Part shown: piece by piece, positions 19,260 through 27,678 of the stretch
How the letters are laid out: each line of letters begins with the position of its first letter
Numbering within the stretch: position 1 is the first letter of the stretch
DNA from: a virus
Virus record (IMG/VR): IMGVR_UViG_3300011115_000183
Coordinates: 1-64,000 of that record
Length of the DNA stretch: 64,000 bases
Strand: one strand, 5' to 3'
The notes under the pieces: model-generated
What the model was told of the DNA's origin: nothing
Seen by the model: only the letters and a program-made list of their open reading frames with translations
Databases searched by the model: none
Made by a program: the position numbers and the translations under genes

Positions 19260-22139
19260 ATGTCAGGTGGATGGACAGTAGTTGACTCAGCGTCAAACAA
19301 ATCAATTCCGATTCAAGGTCTGAACGCCGTTGCTGGCGTCGCACCTTATATCACTCCCGCCCCAAGCAATCTTGATCCGGTGGGTAAATTCCGTGTATCT
19401 CAACCACAAGCGTTGATTGATACCGACTTTGAATATGGCACACAGCCAACCAAGTGGGAATCTATTTGCTTGCAGAATAACCGCCAAAGCTGTTATTACA
19501 TTGCTCAGTCACCCTATACCGGTATCACTTCAATTACGGGCGACAACTCCGCGTCAACCAGAGTAATGACGATTACTGCATCAGGAGGATTTGCCCAAAG
19601 TGGTGTAGCTTCTCCAATTCCAAGTGGTACGCCGCTTTATATCCAAAACGCTACTGATCCAAACGCAAACGGATGGTGGTGGGTTGTTACCGGCAGCGCA
19701 ACAAGCGTTACCGTCATCACAACCAATGCGGTTGCTATTTCCAATAGTTACAACGATTCATTGACATACGTGTATCCGGGGTACTTTTATTCCAATGCTG
19801 GTATTCAGTTGTCTTCAACTTCAGCGTTTACCAACGTCACCACAACCATTACTTGCACCACGGCAAATGCTCATGGCCTGACGAAAGATTCGTTCATCTA
19901 TGTTAAGGATACAACCTCCAGTGCCGGTGGAGCTATTAACGGCGCTTGGATAGTTGCAACTGTTCCTACAGCTAACACATTTACATTTGTTGTTCCAACA
20001 GCCCCAACAGGTACATTGACCAACACAGCAAATACAACAAGTTTGTATGCACGCCCCGCTGGTTATGTTGAGCCTCGTTCATTTGATGGTGGTGTAGCAT
20101 TCTCTGCTGGCGCGGCTGTTCCAAACCAACAGTTGATCCGGCAGTCTCGTCGTTACTTCCGTTACCAGTCTGGTAAAGGCATTCAGTTTTCGACTGGCTC
20201 ATCATTGAAACCGGCTTTGTTTGTGACTTCAATCACCAACACTTCCTTGTCTACAAACATTACTGTTACATCCCGCTACCAGCACAATCTGGCTGTTGGC
20301 GCAAAGATTCAAGTTGTTGGCTGTAACGAGGGCGCATACAACGGCAACTTTACAATTGTGACTGTGCCTACGCCTACAACATTCACATATACGTCTTTGT
20401 CAGCCCCTCCCGGTACTGTAGCTACAGGTTTTGGTATCCGAGTGACTCCAGTCTCTTGGTATGGCTCTGCGAATCGTGTCGGTCTGTTTGATAACCAGAA
20501 TGGTATGTTCTTTGAGTTTGATGGGCAGACTCTTAATGCGGTGTTGCGAAACTCTATCAACCAATTAGATGGTACTGTTTCTGTTACCACTGGTGTTGCC
20601 ACAGTGACGGGTACGAGTACTCGCTTCAGTACTCAGTTGTCCCCCGGTGACTTTATTGTCATTCGTGGGCAGTCATACCGTGTTGTGACCATTGCAAGTG
20701 ATACAGATTTGCGTATTACGCCTGAGTATCGTGGTGCAAGCATTACTGGCGCGATTGTTTCCAAAACAATCGAAGTCCGTATCCCACAAAGTAAATGGGC
20801 AGATAAGTGCGATGGTACTGGCCCATCTGGGTACAACATTGACTTATCCCGGATGCAGATGTTCTACATCGACTATTCTTGGTACGGCGCTGGTGTTGTT
20901 CGTTTTGGTTTCCGTGCAACCAATGGCGTAGTGACTTACGTGACCCAGATACAGAACAACAATATACAGTTTGAAGCTTATATGCGTTCTGGTAACTTAC
21001 CTGCTCGTTACGAGTCGGTTGGTATTGCTCCAGTCACTTTCATCACCTCCAACGTAACAACCACAACTACTACGAACTCTGCGGCTATTGCTGTGGCAGA
21101 CGTTACGATTGCGTTGACTGATGCTTCTACATTCAACAATACTGGTGTGGTAAAAATCAGCAATGAGTTGATTTACTATGCAAGCAAATCAAGTAATAAC
21201 TTGGTTGGTTGTATCCGTGGTTTTGGTGGCACTACCGCATCAAATTATGTGGGTTCTACCACTGTCAGCCCGTCGTCTATTGACATCGCGGATTCCAGCA
21301 AGTTCCCTCCTACTGGCACTATCAAAGTGCAGGGTTCGGGTGGTACAGCCAACATTGAGTACATCGCCTATACAGGCAATGATGGTAGTCTTTTCTATGG
21401 CCTCACCCGTGCACAAACAGGTGGACAAGCCGCCGCTCAGTCATTTACTTATTCTGCAACTGCTCCTGTTGAAGTCTCTCTTGCTTCTCCTGACACTGTT
21501 CCTTCCCTGTCTCACTGGGGTTCATCAGTCATCATGGACGGTAGCTTCAACGATGACAAATCGCTGATTTTTAACTACGGCACAAACAGTCAGTTGCAGT
21601 TGCTGACAACCCAAACGCAAGTATGCCCAATTTTGGCTATTCGTATTGCGCCATCCGCAGACAATGGTCAAACAGGTTTATTTGGCGTGAAAGAAGTTAT
21701 CAACCGTATGCAATTGCAGTTATTTGAATTGGGTGTTGTGACCTCCGGCCCTGTTTTAATTACTCTTATTTTGAATGGGTATGTAGCAGGTGGTACATGG
21801 TCTACTTGGAAATCTCCTATTTCATTGGGTTCACTTGCATACACATCTTCACTAGCTCAAGTTGCTTTTAATACTCTGAACTCTGGCACGTTGCTTGGTG
21901 GTGAGTCTATTGCGGCTGCGTACACCAATACCAACGGACAAACCACTTTGGACTTGACTCAAGTACGAGACATTGGTAACTCTATTCTTGGAGGCGGAAC
22001 TTCCAGTACTGTTACTACTGGATTTGCAAACCAATATCCCGATGGCCCAGACATTATTTATGTTTGCGCTACCAACGTGGTCTTGTCAGCAACACCAACC
22101 ATCCTTGCTCGTTTGAGCTGGAAAGAAGCACAGGCTTGA
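19260..22139 (+). CDS. large beta-rich virion protein, 959 aa
   Basis: The ATG chosen (MSGGWTVVDSASN) has AAGGAG seven bases upstream. The protein is a string of beta modules. Residues about 189-243 and 329-380 each resemble a T-x-A-H-x-L-x-x-G/D module ending in TFTF or TFTY. Residues about 612-668 and 670-727 resemble a module with the pattern GxVKIxxExIxY and CxRGxGGT. The second type also occurs in the head-tail adaptor and nozzle proteins of this phage. The C-terminal part (PDGPDIIYVCATNV) looks like a separate domain. It is probably an exposed head or tail component; exact location is unknown. Confidence 0.7.
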   Translation: MSGGWTVVDSASNKSIPIQGLNAVAGVAPYITPAPSNLDPVGKFRVSQPQALIDTDFEYGTQPTKWESICLQNNRQSCYYIAQSPYTGITSITGDNSASTRVMTITASGGFAQSGVASPIPSGTPLYIQNATDPNANGWWWVVTGSATSVTVITTNAVAISNSYNDSLTYVYPGYFYSNAGIQLSSTSAFTNVTTTITCTTANAHGLTKDSFIYVKDTTSSAGGAINGAWIVATVPTANTFTFVVPTAPTGTLTNTANTTSLYARPAGYVEPRSFDGGVAFSAGAAVPNQQLIRQSRRYFRYQSGKGIQFSTGSSLKPALFVTSITNTSLSTNITVTSRYQHNLAVGAKIQVVGCNEGAYNGNFTIVTVPTPTTFTYTSLSAPPGTVATGFGIRVTPVSWYGSANRVGLFDNQNGMFFEFDGQTLNAVLRNSINQLDGTVSVTTGVATVTGTSTRFSTQLSPGDFIVIRGQSYRVVTIASDTDLRITPEYRGASITGAIVSKTIEVRIPQSKWADKCDGTGPSGYNIDLSRMQMFYIDYSWYGAGVVRFGFRATNGVVTYVTQIQNNNIQFEAYMRSGNLPARYESVGIAPVTFITSNVTTTTTTNSAAIAVADVTIALTDASTFNNTGVVKISNELIYYASKSSNNLVGCIRGFGGTTASNYVGSTTVSPSSIDIADSSKFPPTGTIKVQGSGGTANIEYIAYTGNDGSLFYGLTRAQTGGQAAAQSFTYSATAPVEVSLASPDTVPSLSHWGSSVIMDGSFNDDKSLIFNYGTNSQLQLLTTQTQVCPILAIRIAPSADNGQTGLFGVKEVINRMQLQLFELGVVTSGPVLITLILNGYVAGGTWSTWKSPISLGSLAYTSSLAQVAFNTLNSGTLLGGESIAAAYTNTNGQTTLDLTQVRDIGNSILGGGTSSTVTTGFANQYPDGPDIIYVCATNVVLSATPTILARLSWKEAQA

Positions 22140-22142
22140 TGT

Positions 22143-22454
22143 ATGTCAACTCCAGCATGGCAGCGGAAAGAAGGGAAGAATCCCAACGGGGGTTTGAACG
22201 CCAAGGGGCGGGCCTCCGCGAAGAAGGAAGGGATGAATCTCAAAGCTCCACAACCCGAGGGCGGCAGCAGGCGAGACTCTTTCTGCGCCCGAATGAAAGG
22301 CATGAAGTCGAAACTAACGAGCGCAGAAACAGCAAGGGATCCAGATTCGAGGATTAATAAGTCCTTGAGAGCATGGAGCTGTGCAGAAGGTGGTTATGTC
22401 AGCGCAGCCGATGGTTGTGCTACCAAAGGAAAAACAAAAGGCAGGTTTGTTTAA
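22143..22454 (+). CDS. DUF6321-like basic protein with RGKTRG-type tail
   Basis: The N-terminal 75 residues (PAWQRKEGKNPNGGLNAKGR, then FCARMKGMKSKLTSA and DSRINKSLRAW) match the DUF6321 pattern as I remember it: a Lys/Arg/Gly-rich phage protein of unknown function. The C-terminus AADGCATKGKTKGRFV is the first of several related tails in the next genes. It is highly basic, so binding to DNA or an acidic virion surface is plausible. Confidence 0.65.
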   Translation: MSTPAWQRKEGKNPNGGLNAKGRASAKKEGMNLKAPQPEGGSRRDSFCARMKGMKSKLTSAETARDPDSRINKSLRAWSCAEGGYVSAADGCATKGKTKGRFV

Positions 22455-22693
22455 TGGACATCAACACAATCTGGTCTGCCTGCCTTTCAGCATTGCTTGG
22501 TGGCTTTTGGTTTTTCATCAAAGAGAAATTTGAAGATGTCAAACGAGTTGAGCGACTACTCAACATAACCCGTGAGGAGATTGCCCGTGATTACACTACT
22601 CAAGCAGAAGTGCAAAGAATTACTGACCACATTGACCAAAGGTTTAATCGCCTTGAAGCAAAGATTGACCAGCTTATTCAAGCGGGGAAGTGA
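22454..22693 (+). CDS. small membrane-anchored coiled-coil protein, 79 aa
   Basis: The ATG overlaps the stop of the upstream gene (TAATG); a longer frame reads through that gene's coding sequence. The product has one N-terminal membrane span (TIWSACLSALLGGFWFFI) followed by a long charged coiled-coil (VQRITDHIDQRFNRLEAKID). It resembles small anchored phage proteins of spanin or holin-accessory type, but it lies far from the lysis genes, so the role is open. Confidence 0.65.
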   Translation: MDINTIWSACLSALLGGFWFFIKEKFEDVKRVERLLNITREEIARDYTTQAEVQRITDHIDQRFNRLEAKIDQLIQAGK

Positions 22694-23130
22694 TGCCAAG
22701 CAGTAGTGCAAAGCAACACAGATTCATGGAAGCGGTGGCCCACAACCCGGCGTTTGCCAAGAAAGCAGGAGTTCCACAATCCGTGGGCAAAGATTTTTCA
22801 ACTGCCGACAAAGGCAAAACTTTTAAAAGAGGTGGCGAGATGGCTACAAAAATGGATCCCAAGATGATGGCAATGATGGCTGCTAAAAAACGTGGCATGG
22901 GCGCTGGTAGAGGCGTACCGGGCGCAATGGGCGCTGCTCCAGCCGCCCCCGCTGCCCCTGCTGGTATGGGTATGATGAAAAAAGGCGGTAACGTCAAGAA
23001 GATGGCAACAGGTGGTCTGGCTGCGGCTCACAAAGCGGCTGATGGCGTTGCTTCCAAAGGCAAAACCAAAGCAAAACAAATTTCCATGCCCGGCAATAAG
23101 GGTATGAAAAAAGGCGGCAGAGTCTGCTAA
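22693..23130 (+). CDS. Lys/Gly/Met-rich protein with KGG and RGKTRG-type motifs, 145 aa
   Basis: The N-terminus (AKQHRFMEAVAHNPAFAKKA then GVPQSVGKDF) is a conserved pattern in small phage proteins. The rest is low-complexity with repeated KKGG units (KRGGEM, MKKGGNVKKMATGG, MKKGGRVC) and one ADGVASKGKTKAK motif. The ATG overlaps the upstream stop (TGATG). It belongs to the cluster of basic proteins that share the DGxAxxGKTxx motif. No known enzymatic role. Confidence 0.65.
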   Translation: MPSSSAKQHRFMEAVAHNPAFAKKAGVPQSVGKDFSTADKGKTFKRGGEMATKMDPKMMAMMAAKKRGMGAGRGVPGAMGAAPAAPAAPAGMGMMKKGGNVKKMATGGLAAAHKAADGVASKGKTKAKQISMPGNKGMKKGGRVC

Positions 23131-23139
23131 GGAGCAATC

Positions 23140-24306
23140 ATGGCAAAACCGATGAAAAAATCAAGACGTTTCGCTGAGGGCGATTTAGTCACCGGCACGA
23201 CCAATGTGCGTACTCGTTCTGATGACGTTATTGGCGATACAAATCCTCGAACTGGGGTTTATACCCCCGGTAGCTATGATAGGAACCGAGCGGCTGGTGA
23301 ATCAAATCTCAATGCTGTAAAAGGTCTTTGGAACCGTATTACCGGCGGCTCATCTGATGACTCTGGTACTGGTACTAGAGGGATTAAAGCATCCGTCAGC
23401 GACACCAAGTATGAACCAACAAAAAGCTCAGTAGCTGATTACATTGGTAAGTCTACGGAACCAAAATCCGCAGAGTCTAAATCTTCGGGATTTAATTCCT
23501 CGAGTGTAAAAGGAACATCAGCCTTTGGTGATTATTCTGGGACAAGTAAATCCGACGACTCTGGGTCAAAATCATCAGCTCCTGAAACAAAGCCTAGTAG
23601 CAAATTGCCTATAACGGTTGAAGGTGACTATCCTAAAAAGTCTGATACAAGTACAGATACTGATGAAAAACCAGCAGCTAAAAAAGAAGACAAAAAACCA
23701 GCGGCTAAGGCTACGGCTAAAACAACCGATAGCTCATCAAAGAATTACGGCGCTGCTGTAGGTTCACAGCCTACTAAAAAGTCAACTGATACCACAGATA
23801 GTTCATCGAAGAATTACGGCGCTGCTGTAGGTTCACAGCCTACTAAAAAGTCAACTGATACCACAGATAGTTCATCGAAGAATTACGGTTCTGCTGTTGG
23901 CTCACAACCAACCAAGAAAGCGGCTGAGGAGAAGAAGCCTGAAACCAAGGCTGCTGCAAAAACAGATTACTACCGTGGCGCAGATGGCAAGATGCACCCA
24001 AAAACACCCGAACCTGCTCCCAAGTCAGAAGATGAATGGGGTACTCAGAACATCAAGCGCAACTTGCAGAATGCACCGGGCGATGTCATGAAGGGTCTCA
24101 AAAAAGTTGGGTCTGCACTGTCTAACTTTGAAACCATAGCAGAGCGTCGTTCACGTGAAGCTAAGGAAGCTAAGAATAAACCTGTGGCAAAACGTAGCGG
24201 CGGCGCAGTCAAGAAGATGGCTTCAGGCGGTTCTGTCAAATCATCTGCGTCCAGTCGTGGGGATGGTATTGCATCCCGTGGCAAAACCCGTGGAAAAATC
24301 TATTAA
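23140..24306 (+). CDS. low-complexity protein with 23-residue repeats and RGDGIASRGKTRG tail
   Basis: The 388-residue product is Ser/Lys/Asp/Thr-rich and probably disordered. Residues about 196-264 are three tandem 23-residue repeats built on DSSSKNYGAAVGSQPTKK; the first two unit pairs are almost identical in DNA. The C-terminus has KRSGGAVKKMASGG and SSRGDGIASRGKTRGKIY, as in the next two genes. It is the largest of the cluster. Its composition suits a flexible virion-associated or DNA-binding tail, but nothing shows this directly. Confidence 0.65.
   Translation: MAKPMKKSRRFAEGDLVTGTTNVRTRSDDVIGDTNPRTGVYTPGSYDRNRAAGESNLNAVKGLWNRITGGSSDDSGTGTRGIKASVSDTKYEPTKSSVADYIGKSTEPKSAESKSSGFNSSSVKGTSAFGDYSGTSKSDDSGSKSSAPETKPSSKLPITVEGDYPKKSDTSTDTDEKPAAKKEDKKPAAKATAKTTDSSSKNYGAAVGSQPTKKSTDTTDSSSKNYGAAVGSQPTKKSTDTTDSSSKNYGSAVGSQPTKKAAEEKKPETKAAAKTDYYRGADGKMHPKTPEPAPKSEDEWGTQNIKRNLQNAPGDVMKGLKKVGSALSNFETIAERRSREAKEAKNKPVAKRSGGAVKKMASGGSVKSSASSRGDGIASRGKTRGKIY
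23725..23931 (+). repeat. three 69-bp in-frame tandem repeats
   Basis: Units start at 23725, 23794 and 23863. Units one and two differ by only a few silent changes near the start; unit three diverges after about 27 bases. The near-identity implies recent copying and possible length variation between isolates. Confidence 0.85.
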
Positions 24307-24308
24307 TC

Positions 24309-24845
24309 ATGGCAAAGTACAACCCAGCAAAACGTGGTTTAGATGAGCAAGAACTCGAAGGCGGCGGCGCGGGTGCAGGTATGGGCCGTTCTAACAACAC
24401 TACGTTAATGCCCCGATTAAATAAGCCCGAAATAGAAGGATATACATACCGTTCTCCAAGCCAAACAAACGCTAGAAGCTTGCTTCCACATCCGCGTGAA
24501 AACGTGGTTGAATCGCAAAGAGCAGATATTGATCGTATTGGTCGAGGTCTTAATGCGTCTGGTAAAACAGAACGGGGTCGTCTTGCGCAGCAAGAGGCCG
24601 CAGGACGGGCAATTACACGCACAACAGGCAGAGCGGCGGGCGCAGGTGCTGCGGGAATTGCCGGTGCAAAAATTGGCGAAAGGATGCGGGGTAGTGACTC
24701 TGAAGATAGAAAAGACGACGAAACTCCTTCTCGCGCAGGCATGGGTGAAATCATGTCTGGTAAAGGTATGGCAAAAGGCGGTTCTGTTTCCAGCCGTGCA
24801 GACGGTATTGCTCAGCGGGGTAAGACTCGCGGAAAGATGTGCTAA
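24309..24845 (+). CDS. basic protein with ADGIAQRGKTRG tail, 178 aa
   Basis: The gene begins two bases after the previous stop. The N-terminus MAKYNPAKRGLDEQELEGGG resembles that of the next gene (MGRFTKHGMDDQPLEGGG), so these two are probably paralogs. A Gly/Ala-rich helix (AAGAGAAGIAGAKIGERM) could associate with membrane or oligomerise. The C-terminus KGGSVSSRADGIAQRGKTRG is shared with its neighbours. The function is unknown. Confidence 0.65.
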   Translation: MAKYNPAKRGLDEQELEGGGAGAGMGRSNNTTLMPRLNKPEIEGYTYRSPSQTNARSLLPHPRENVVESQRADIDRIGRGLNASGKTERGRLAQQEAAGRAITRTTGRAAGAGAAGIAGAKIGERMRGSDSEDRKDDETPSRAGMGEIMSGKGMAKGGSVSSRADGIAQRGKTRGKMC

Positions 24846-24848
24846 ATC

Positions 24849-25301
24849 ATGGGACGCTTTACAAAACATGGAATGGACGATCAGCCGCTTGAGGGCGGCG
24901 GTCGGGGCGGCGGTGGCGGCGGTGCTACGCCAAGAGTCAGCGGAAAGTTAGCTGGCGCTACCGCTGCAACTATGGCGGCTCCTATGTTGGCTTTACCATT
25001 AGCGTCAGAGTATATGGAAGCTAAAACAAAAGACAAAAAAGAGCGTGAAGCCGCAGATGAGGTAAAGCGCGAGTCTCGCGGTACAGGCATGTCTTCCAAA
25101 GAGCAACAAATGGTTCAAGAAGCTGATGATGCCAAGATGCAGACCAAAAAAGACAAGGCCTACAACGCTGCTAAAACATATCCTGAGAACTTCTCCAAAG
25201 GCGGTACAGCCTCTACCCGTGGTGATGGTATTGCCCAACGTGGTAAGACCAAGGGCACGATGGTGATGTGTGGCGGTGGCATGGCTCGGGGCAAACGATG
25301 A
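24849..25301 (+). CDS. basic protein with RGDGIAQRGKTKG motif, 150 aa
   Basis: Layout matches the upstream gene: a DxQxLEGGG start, a Gly-rich stretch, an Ala-rich hydrophobic helix (LAGATAATMAAPMLALPLAS), a charged coiled segment, then KGGTASTRGDGIAQRGKTKG. Here the motif is not terminal but followed by TMVMCGGGMARGKR. The hydrophobic helix followed by a charged segment would allow membrane contact. The role is unknown. Confidence 0.65.
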   Translation: MGRFTKHGMDDQPLEGGGRGGGGGGATPRVSGKLAGATAATMAAPMLALPLASEYMEAKTKDKKEREAADEVKRESRGTGMSSKEQQMVQEADDAKMQTKKDKAYNAAKTYPENFSKGGTASTRGDGIAQRGKTKGTMVMCGGGMARGKR

Positions 25302-25549
25302 TGGCGAGCCGTGGCATGGGCGATCTTCGCGCATCCAAGATGCCTAAGGCCAAGACGATCACCCGCAAGGATGATCCGAACAAGGTCGAGGTGTACAAGA
25401 AGGGCGGAGAAGTCTGGGATAAACCCAACCCTGCCAAGAAACATACAAAGCTGTCACCAGAGAAAAAAGCCAAAGCTAAGGCTGCGGCAAAAGCGGCGGG
25501 GCGTCCATACCCCAACTTGATCGACAATATGCGAATGGCAAAAAGTTAA
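25298..25549 (+). CDS. Lys-rich protein, 83 aa, with DDPNKVEVYKKGGEV motif
   Basis: The ATG overlaps the upstream stop. The product is very basic, with KDDPNKVEVYKKGGEV in the middle and KLSPEKKAKAKAAAKAAGRP towards the end. The first part is like small phage proteins of unknown function; the Lys/Ala stretch looks histone-like. It continues the basic-protein cluster but lacks the RGKTRG tail. Confidence 0.6.
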   Translation: MMASRGMGDLRASKMPKAKTITRKDDPNKVEVYKKGGEVWDKPNPAKKHTKLSPEKKAKAKAAAKAAGRPYPNLIDNMRMAKS

Positions 25550-25559
25550 AGGAAACATC

Positions 25560-25874
25560 ATGTCTCAATTCACTCTTGAACCCGAAGAAGACCAAATGCT
25601 GCTGAACGCAATCCGCGCTCATGCGATGCACTATGAAGCCATGCACGGATCCCCGGAAACGGCTATGTTGGCGTTAGCTGAGAAGCTTGTAAGCCAAATG
25701 CCTGTGCCTGAGCCAGAAGATTTGGACGAGCCAACAGAAGAAGAAATTGAAGCTCACTTTGCTTCTATGGAAGTCCAGCCTGAAGACAAAGCTGCAATAG
25801 CCGCTTTCTTGGATGACGTTCCCCATGAGCAGTACACCCACGAAGACGACATCGAACCAGACGGACACGAATAA
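25560..25874 (+). CDS. acidic protein, 104 aa, unknown function
   Basis: In contrast to its neighbours this product is strongly acidic, with PEPEDLDEPTEEEIEAHFAS and DDIEPDGHE. An N-terminal helical part (EDQMLLNAIRAHAMHYEAMH) could be a small folded unit. AAGGA precedes the start and the stop overlaps the next gene. An acidic partner for the basic proteins, or an assembly factor, is conceivable. Confidence 0.6.
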   Translation: MSQFTLEPEEDQMLLNAIRAHAMHYEAMHGSPETAMLALAEKLVSQMPVPEPEDLDEPTEEEIEAHFASMEVQPEDKAAIAAFLDDVPHEQYTHEDDIEPDGHE

Positions 25875-26815
25875 TGGCCTATACGTCCTCTACCGCTACC
25901 TTTGACCTTGACCTCAATGAGATGATTGAGGAAGCGTATGAGCGGGCGGGTTTAGAGGTTCGTACTGGTTATGAGTTTCGTACGGCACGGCGTTCACTGA
26001 ACTTGCTCACCATCGAGTGGGCAAATCGTGGCATCAACTTATGGACGGTGGAAGAGGGGGTCATACCCCTTGTGACTGGACAGCCGGTATACCCGCTACC
26101 AGCAGACACGATTGACTTGCTTGACCATGTCATTCGTCAAAACAACGGCACAGCGGCGACTCAGACGGACATCAACATTTCCCGTATCTCTGAGCCGACG
26201 TACTCCACCATTCCCAACAAGCTGACAACCGGACGTCCAATCCAAGTCTGGATCAACCGCCAGACGGCGAAGACAAACTCGACGCTTACTACAACTGTAG
26301 CTGCGAGTGGAAATACACCCAGTGTGTCAACCACGGACACCACGATCTATGTGGCCTCTACCGCAGATTTACCGTCTACTGGGTTTGTCAAGATTGGTAC
26401 TGAGACGATCGGATATACCAACGTGACTGATACTCAGTTGTTGAACTGCGTTCGGGCACAGAATGGCACAACTGCGGCTACACATGCCACAGGGGATTCG
26501 GTCTATATCCAGAACCTGCCTTGTATCAATGTCTGGCCTGCTCCCAACTCTGGTGGTGACTACACCTTTGTGTACTGGCGGCTTCGTCGTATCCAAGACG
26601 CTGGTGGCGGTGTGAATATCCAAGATATACCTTACCGTCTGATTCCTTGCATGGTGGCAGGGCTGGCGTTTTACGTCGGTTCTAAGCGGCCTGACGTTTC
26701 CCCTGACCGTGTGGCGTTTTTAAAGTCGGAGTACGAGCAGCAGTGGCTGCTGGCATCTCAAGAAGATCGTGAGAAAGCCCCAGATCGGTTTGTCCCAAGG
26801 CAGTTGTTTTACTGA
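25874..26815 (+). CDS. head-tail adaptor (tail tubular protein A-like) with inserted beta module
   Basis: Residues 11-55 (DLDLNEMIEEAYERAGLEVR and RTARRSLNLLTIEWANRGIN) and the C-terminal MVAGLAFYVGSKRPDVSP region are the helical parts typical of the T7 gp11-type adaptor that docks under the portal. Residues 154-212 interrupt this with a beta module (STGFVKIGTETIGYT and LLNCVRAQNGTTAATH) that also appears in the 959-residue protein and the nozzle. Conserved order (adaptor before nozzle) supports the call. The module may decorate the connector surface. Confidence 0.7.
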   Translation: MAYTSSTATFDLDLNEMIEEAYERAGLEVRTGYEFRTARRSLNLLTIEWANRGINLWTVEEGVIPLVTGQPVYPLPADTIDLLDHVIRQNNGTAATQTDINISRISEPTYSTIPNKLTTGRPIQVWINRQTAKTNSTLTTTVAASGNTPSVSTTDTTIYVASTADLPSTGFVKIGTETIGYTNVTDTQLLNCVRAQNGTTAATHATGDSVYIQNLPCINVWPAPNSGGDYTFVYWRLRRIQDAGGGVNIQDIPYRLIPCMVAGLAFYVGSKRPDVSPDRVAFLKSEYEQQWLLASQEDREKAPDRFVPRQLFY

Positions 26816-26823
26816 GGTGAACT

Positions 26824-27213
26824 ATGCCTAATAGATTTGCCTCTGGTAAATACTCGATTGCGGAATGTGATAGGTGCGGGCAGCGGTACAAGTTGCAGGA
26901 GTTGCGCAAGCAGGTTCTCAAGACCAAGATTTACTCGATCAAAGTCTGTCAATCCTGCTGGGATCCAGATCAACCGCAGCTTCAGTTGGGTATGTATCCT
27001 GTCAACGATCCTCAGGCAGTGCGTGAGCCAAGACCGGACACAAGCTACCAAGTTTCAGGCGTACTTGCAGACGGCGAAAACGGGGGCGGCAGTCGTATAT
27101 TCCAGTGGGGCTGGAACCCGGTTGGCGGGGCACAGGCAAATGATGCGGGATTAACGCCAAATGTCTTGGCAATGTCCGTGCAAATTGGTACAGTAACGGT
27201 AGCAACGACTTAA
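26824..27213 (+). CDS. zinc-ribbon protein, 129 aa, virion-associated (probable)
   Basis: Residues 16-43 contain CDRC and, 23 residues on, CQSC, a four-cysteine zinc ribbon with a basic helix between (LQELRKQVLKTKIYSI). The C-terminal half is short and Gly/Thr-rich. GAGGTGA precedes the start. Small zinc-ribbon proteins next to adaptor genes are common in this phage group. It may be a minor connector component; binding to DNA is also possible. Confidence 0.65.
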   Translation: MPNRFASGKYSIAECDRCGQRYKLQELRKQVLKTKIYSIKVCQSCWDPDQPQLQLGMYPVNDPQAVREPRPDTSYQVSGVLADGENGGGSRIFQWGWNPVGGAQANDAGLTPNVLAMSVQIGTVTVATT

Positions 27214-27223
27214 GGAGTTAATG

Positions 27224-27394
27224 ATGGACACAAAGCAAGTAAAACAGATTGCAGACAAAGAAGTAAATAAGCATGAGAAGCGTATGCACCAAGGCATGGC
27301 TCCAACTAAGCTTAAAAAAGGTGGCGTGACAGGCGACATGATGAAGTCTATGGGACGTAACATGGCTCGCGTTGCAAATCAAAGGGGCAAATAA
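27224..27394 (+). CDS. small Lys/Arg/Met-rich protein, 56 aa
   Basis: The product begins MDTKQVKQIADKEVNKHEKR and continues KLKKGGVTGDMMKSMGRNMA to end in RVANQRGK. AAGGAG lies six bases before this ATG; an in-frame ATG one codon earlier is too close to it. The stop overlaps the next ATG. KKGG and GRNxARVANQ are patterns I recall from small phage proteins of unknown function. It adds a member to the basic KGG-containing set. Confidence 0.65.
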   Translation: MDTKQVKQIADKEVNKHEKRMHQGMAPTKLKKGGVTGDMMKSMGRNMARVANQRGK

Positions 27395-27678
27395 TGGCTA
27401 AATTCAGCATGAAACAAGGCGGCAAAGAAGTCGGCAATGCTGACGTTTATGCCAAGCCCCATACCATGAGCGGCGGTGAAGTCAAGACGCAAAACGATGG
27501 CAGCTTCCGCCCTGATCCAAATACATTGGCGGCGAATGAAACTGTGCCCGGTGGCAGCATACCTGCTCGGCGTGTTTCACTTGGTGATCGCGTTCGTGAG
27601 CCTAAGACAACTGGTATCAAAATTCGTGGTACAGGCGCGGCAACTAAAGGCACAATGGCTAGAGGCCCAATGGCATGA
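27394..27678 (+). CDS. small protein, 94 aa, with GTGAATKGTMARG tail
   Basis: The product starts MAKFSMKQGGKEVGNADVYA and contains MSGGEVK. Its C-terminus (RGTGAATKGTMARGPMA) is a distant variant of the RGDGIAxRGKTRG tail of the 22-25 kb cluster. Its overlaps with the neighbours on both sides support expression. The function is unknown. Confidence 0.6.
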   Translation: MAKFSMKQGGKEVGNADVYAKPHTMSGGEVKTQNDGSFRPDPNTLAANETVPGGSIPARRVSLGDRVREPKTTGIKIRGTGAATKGTMARGPMA

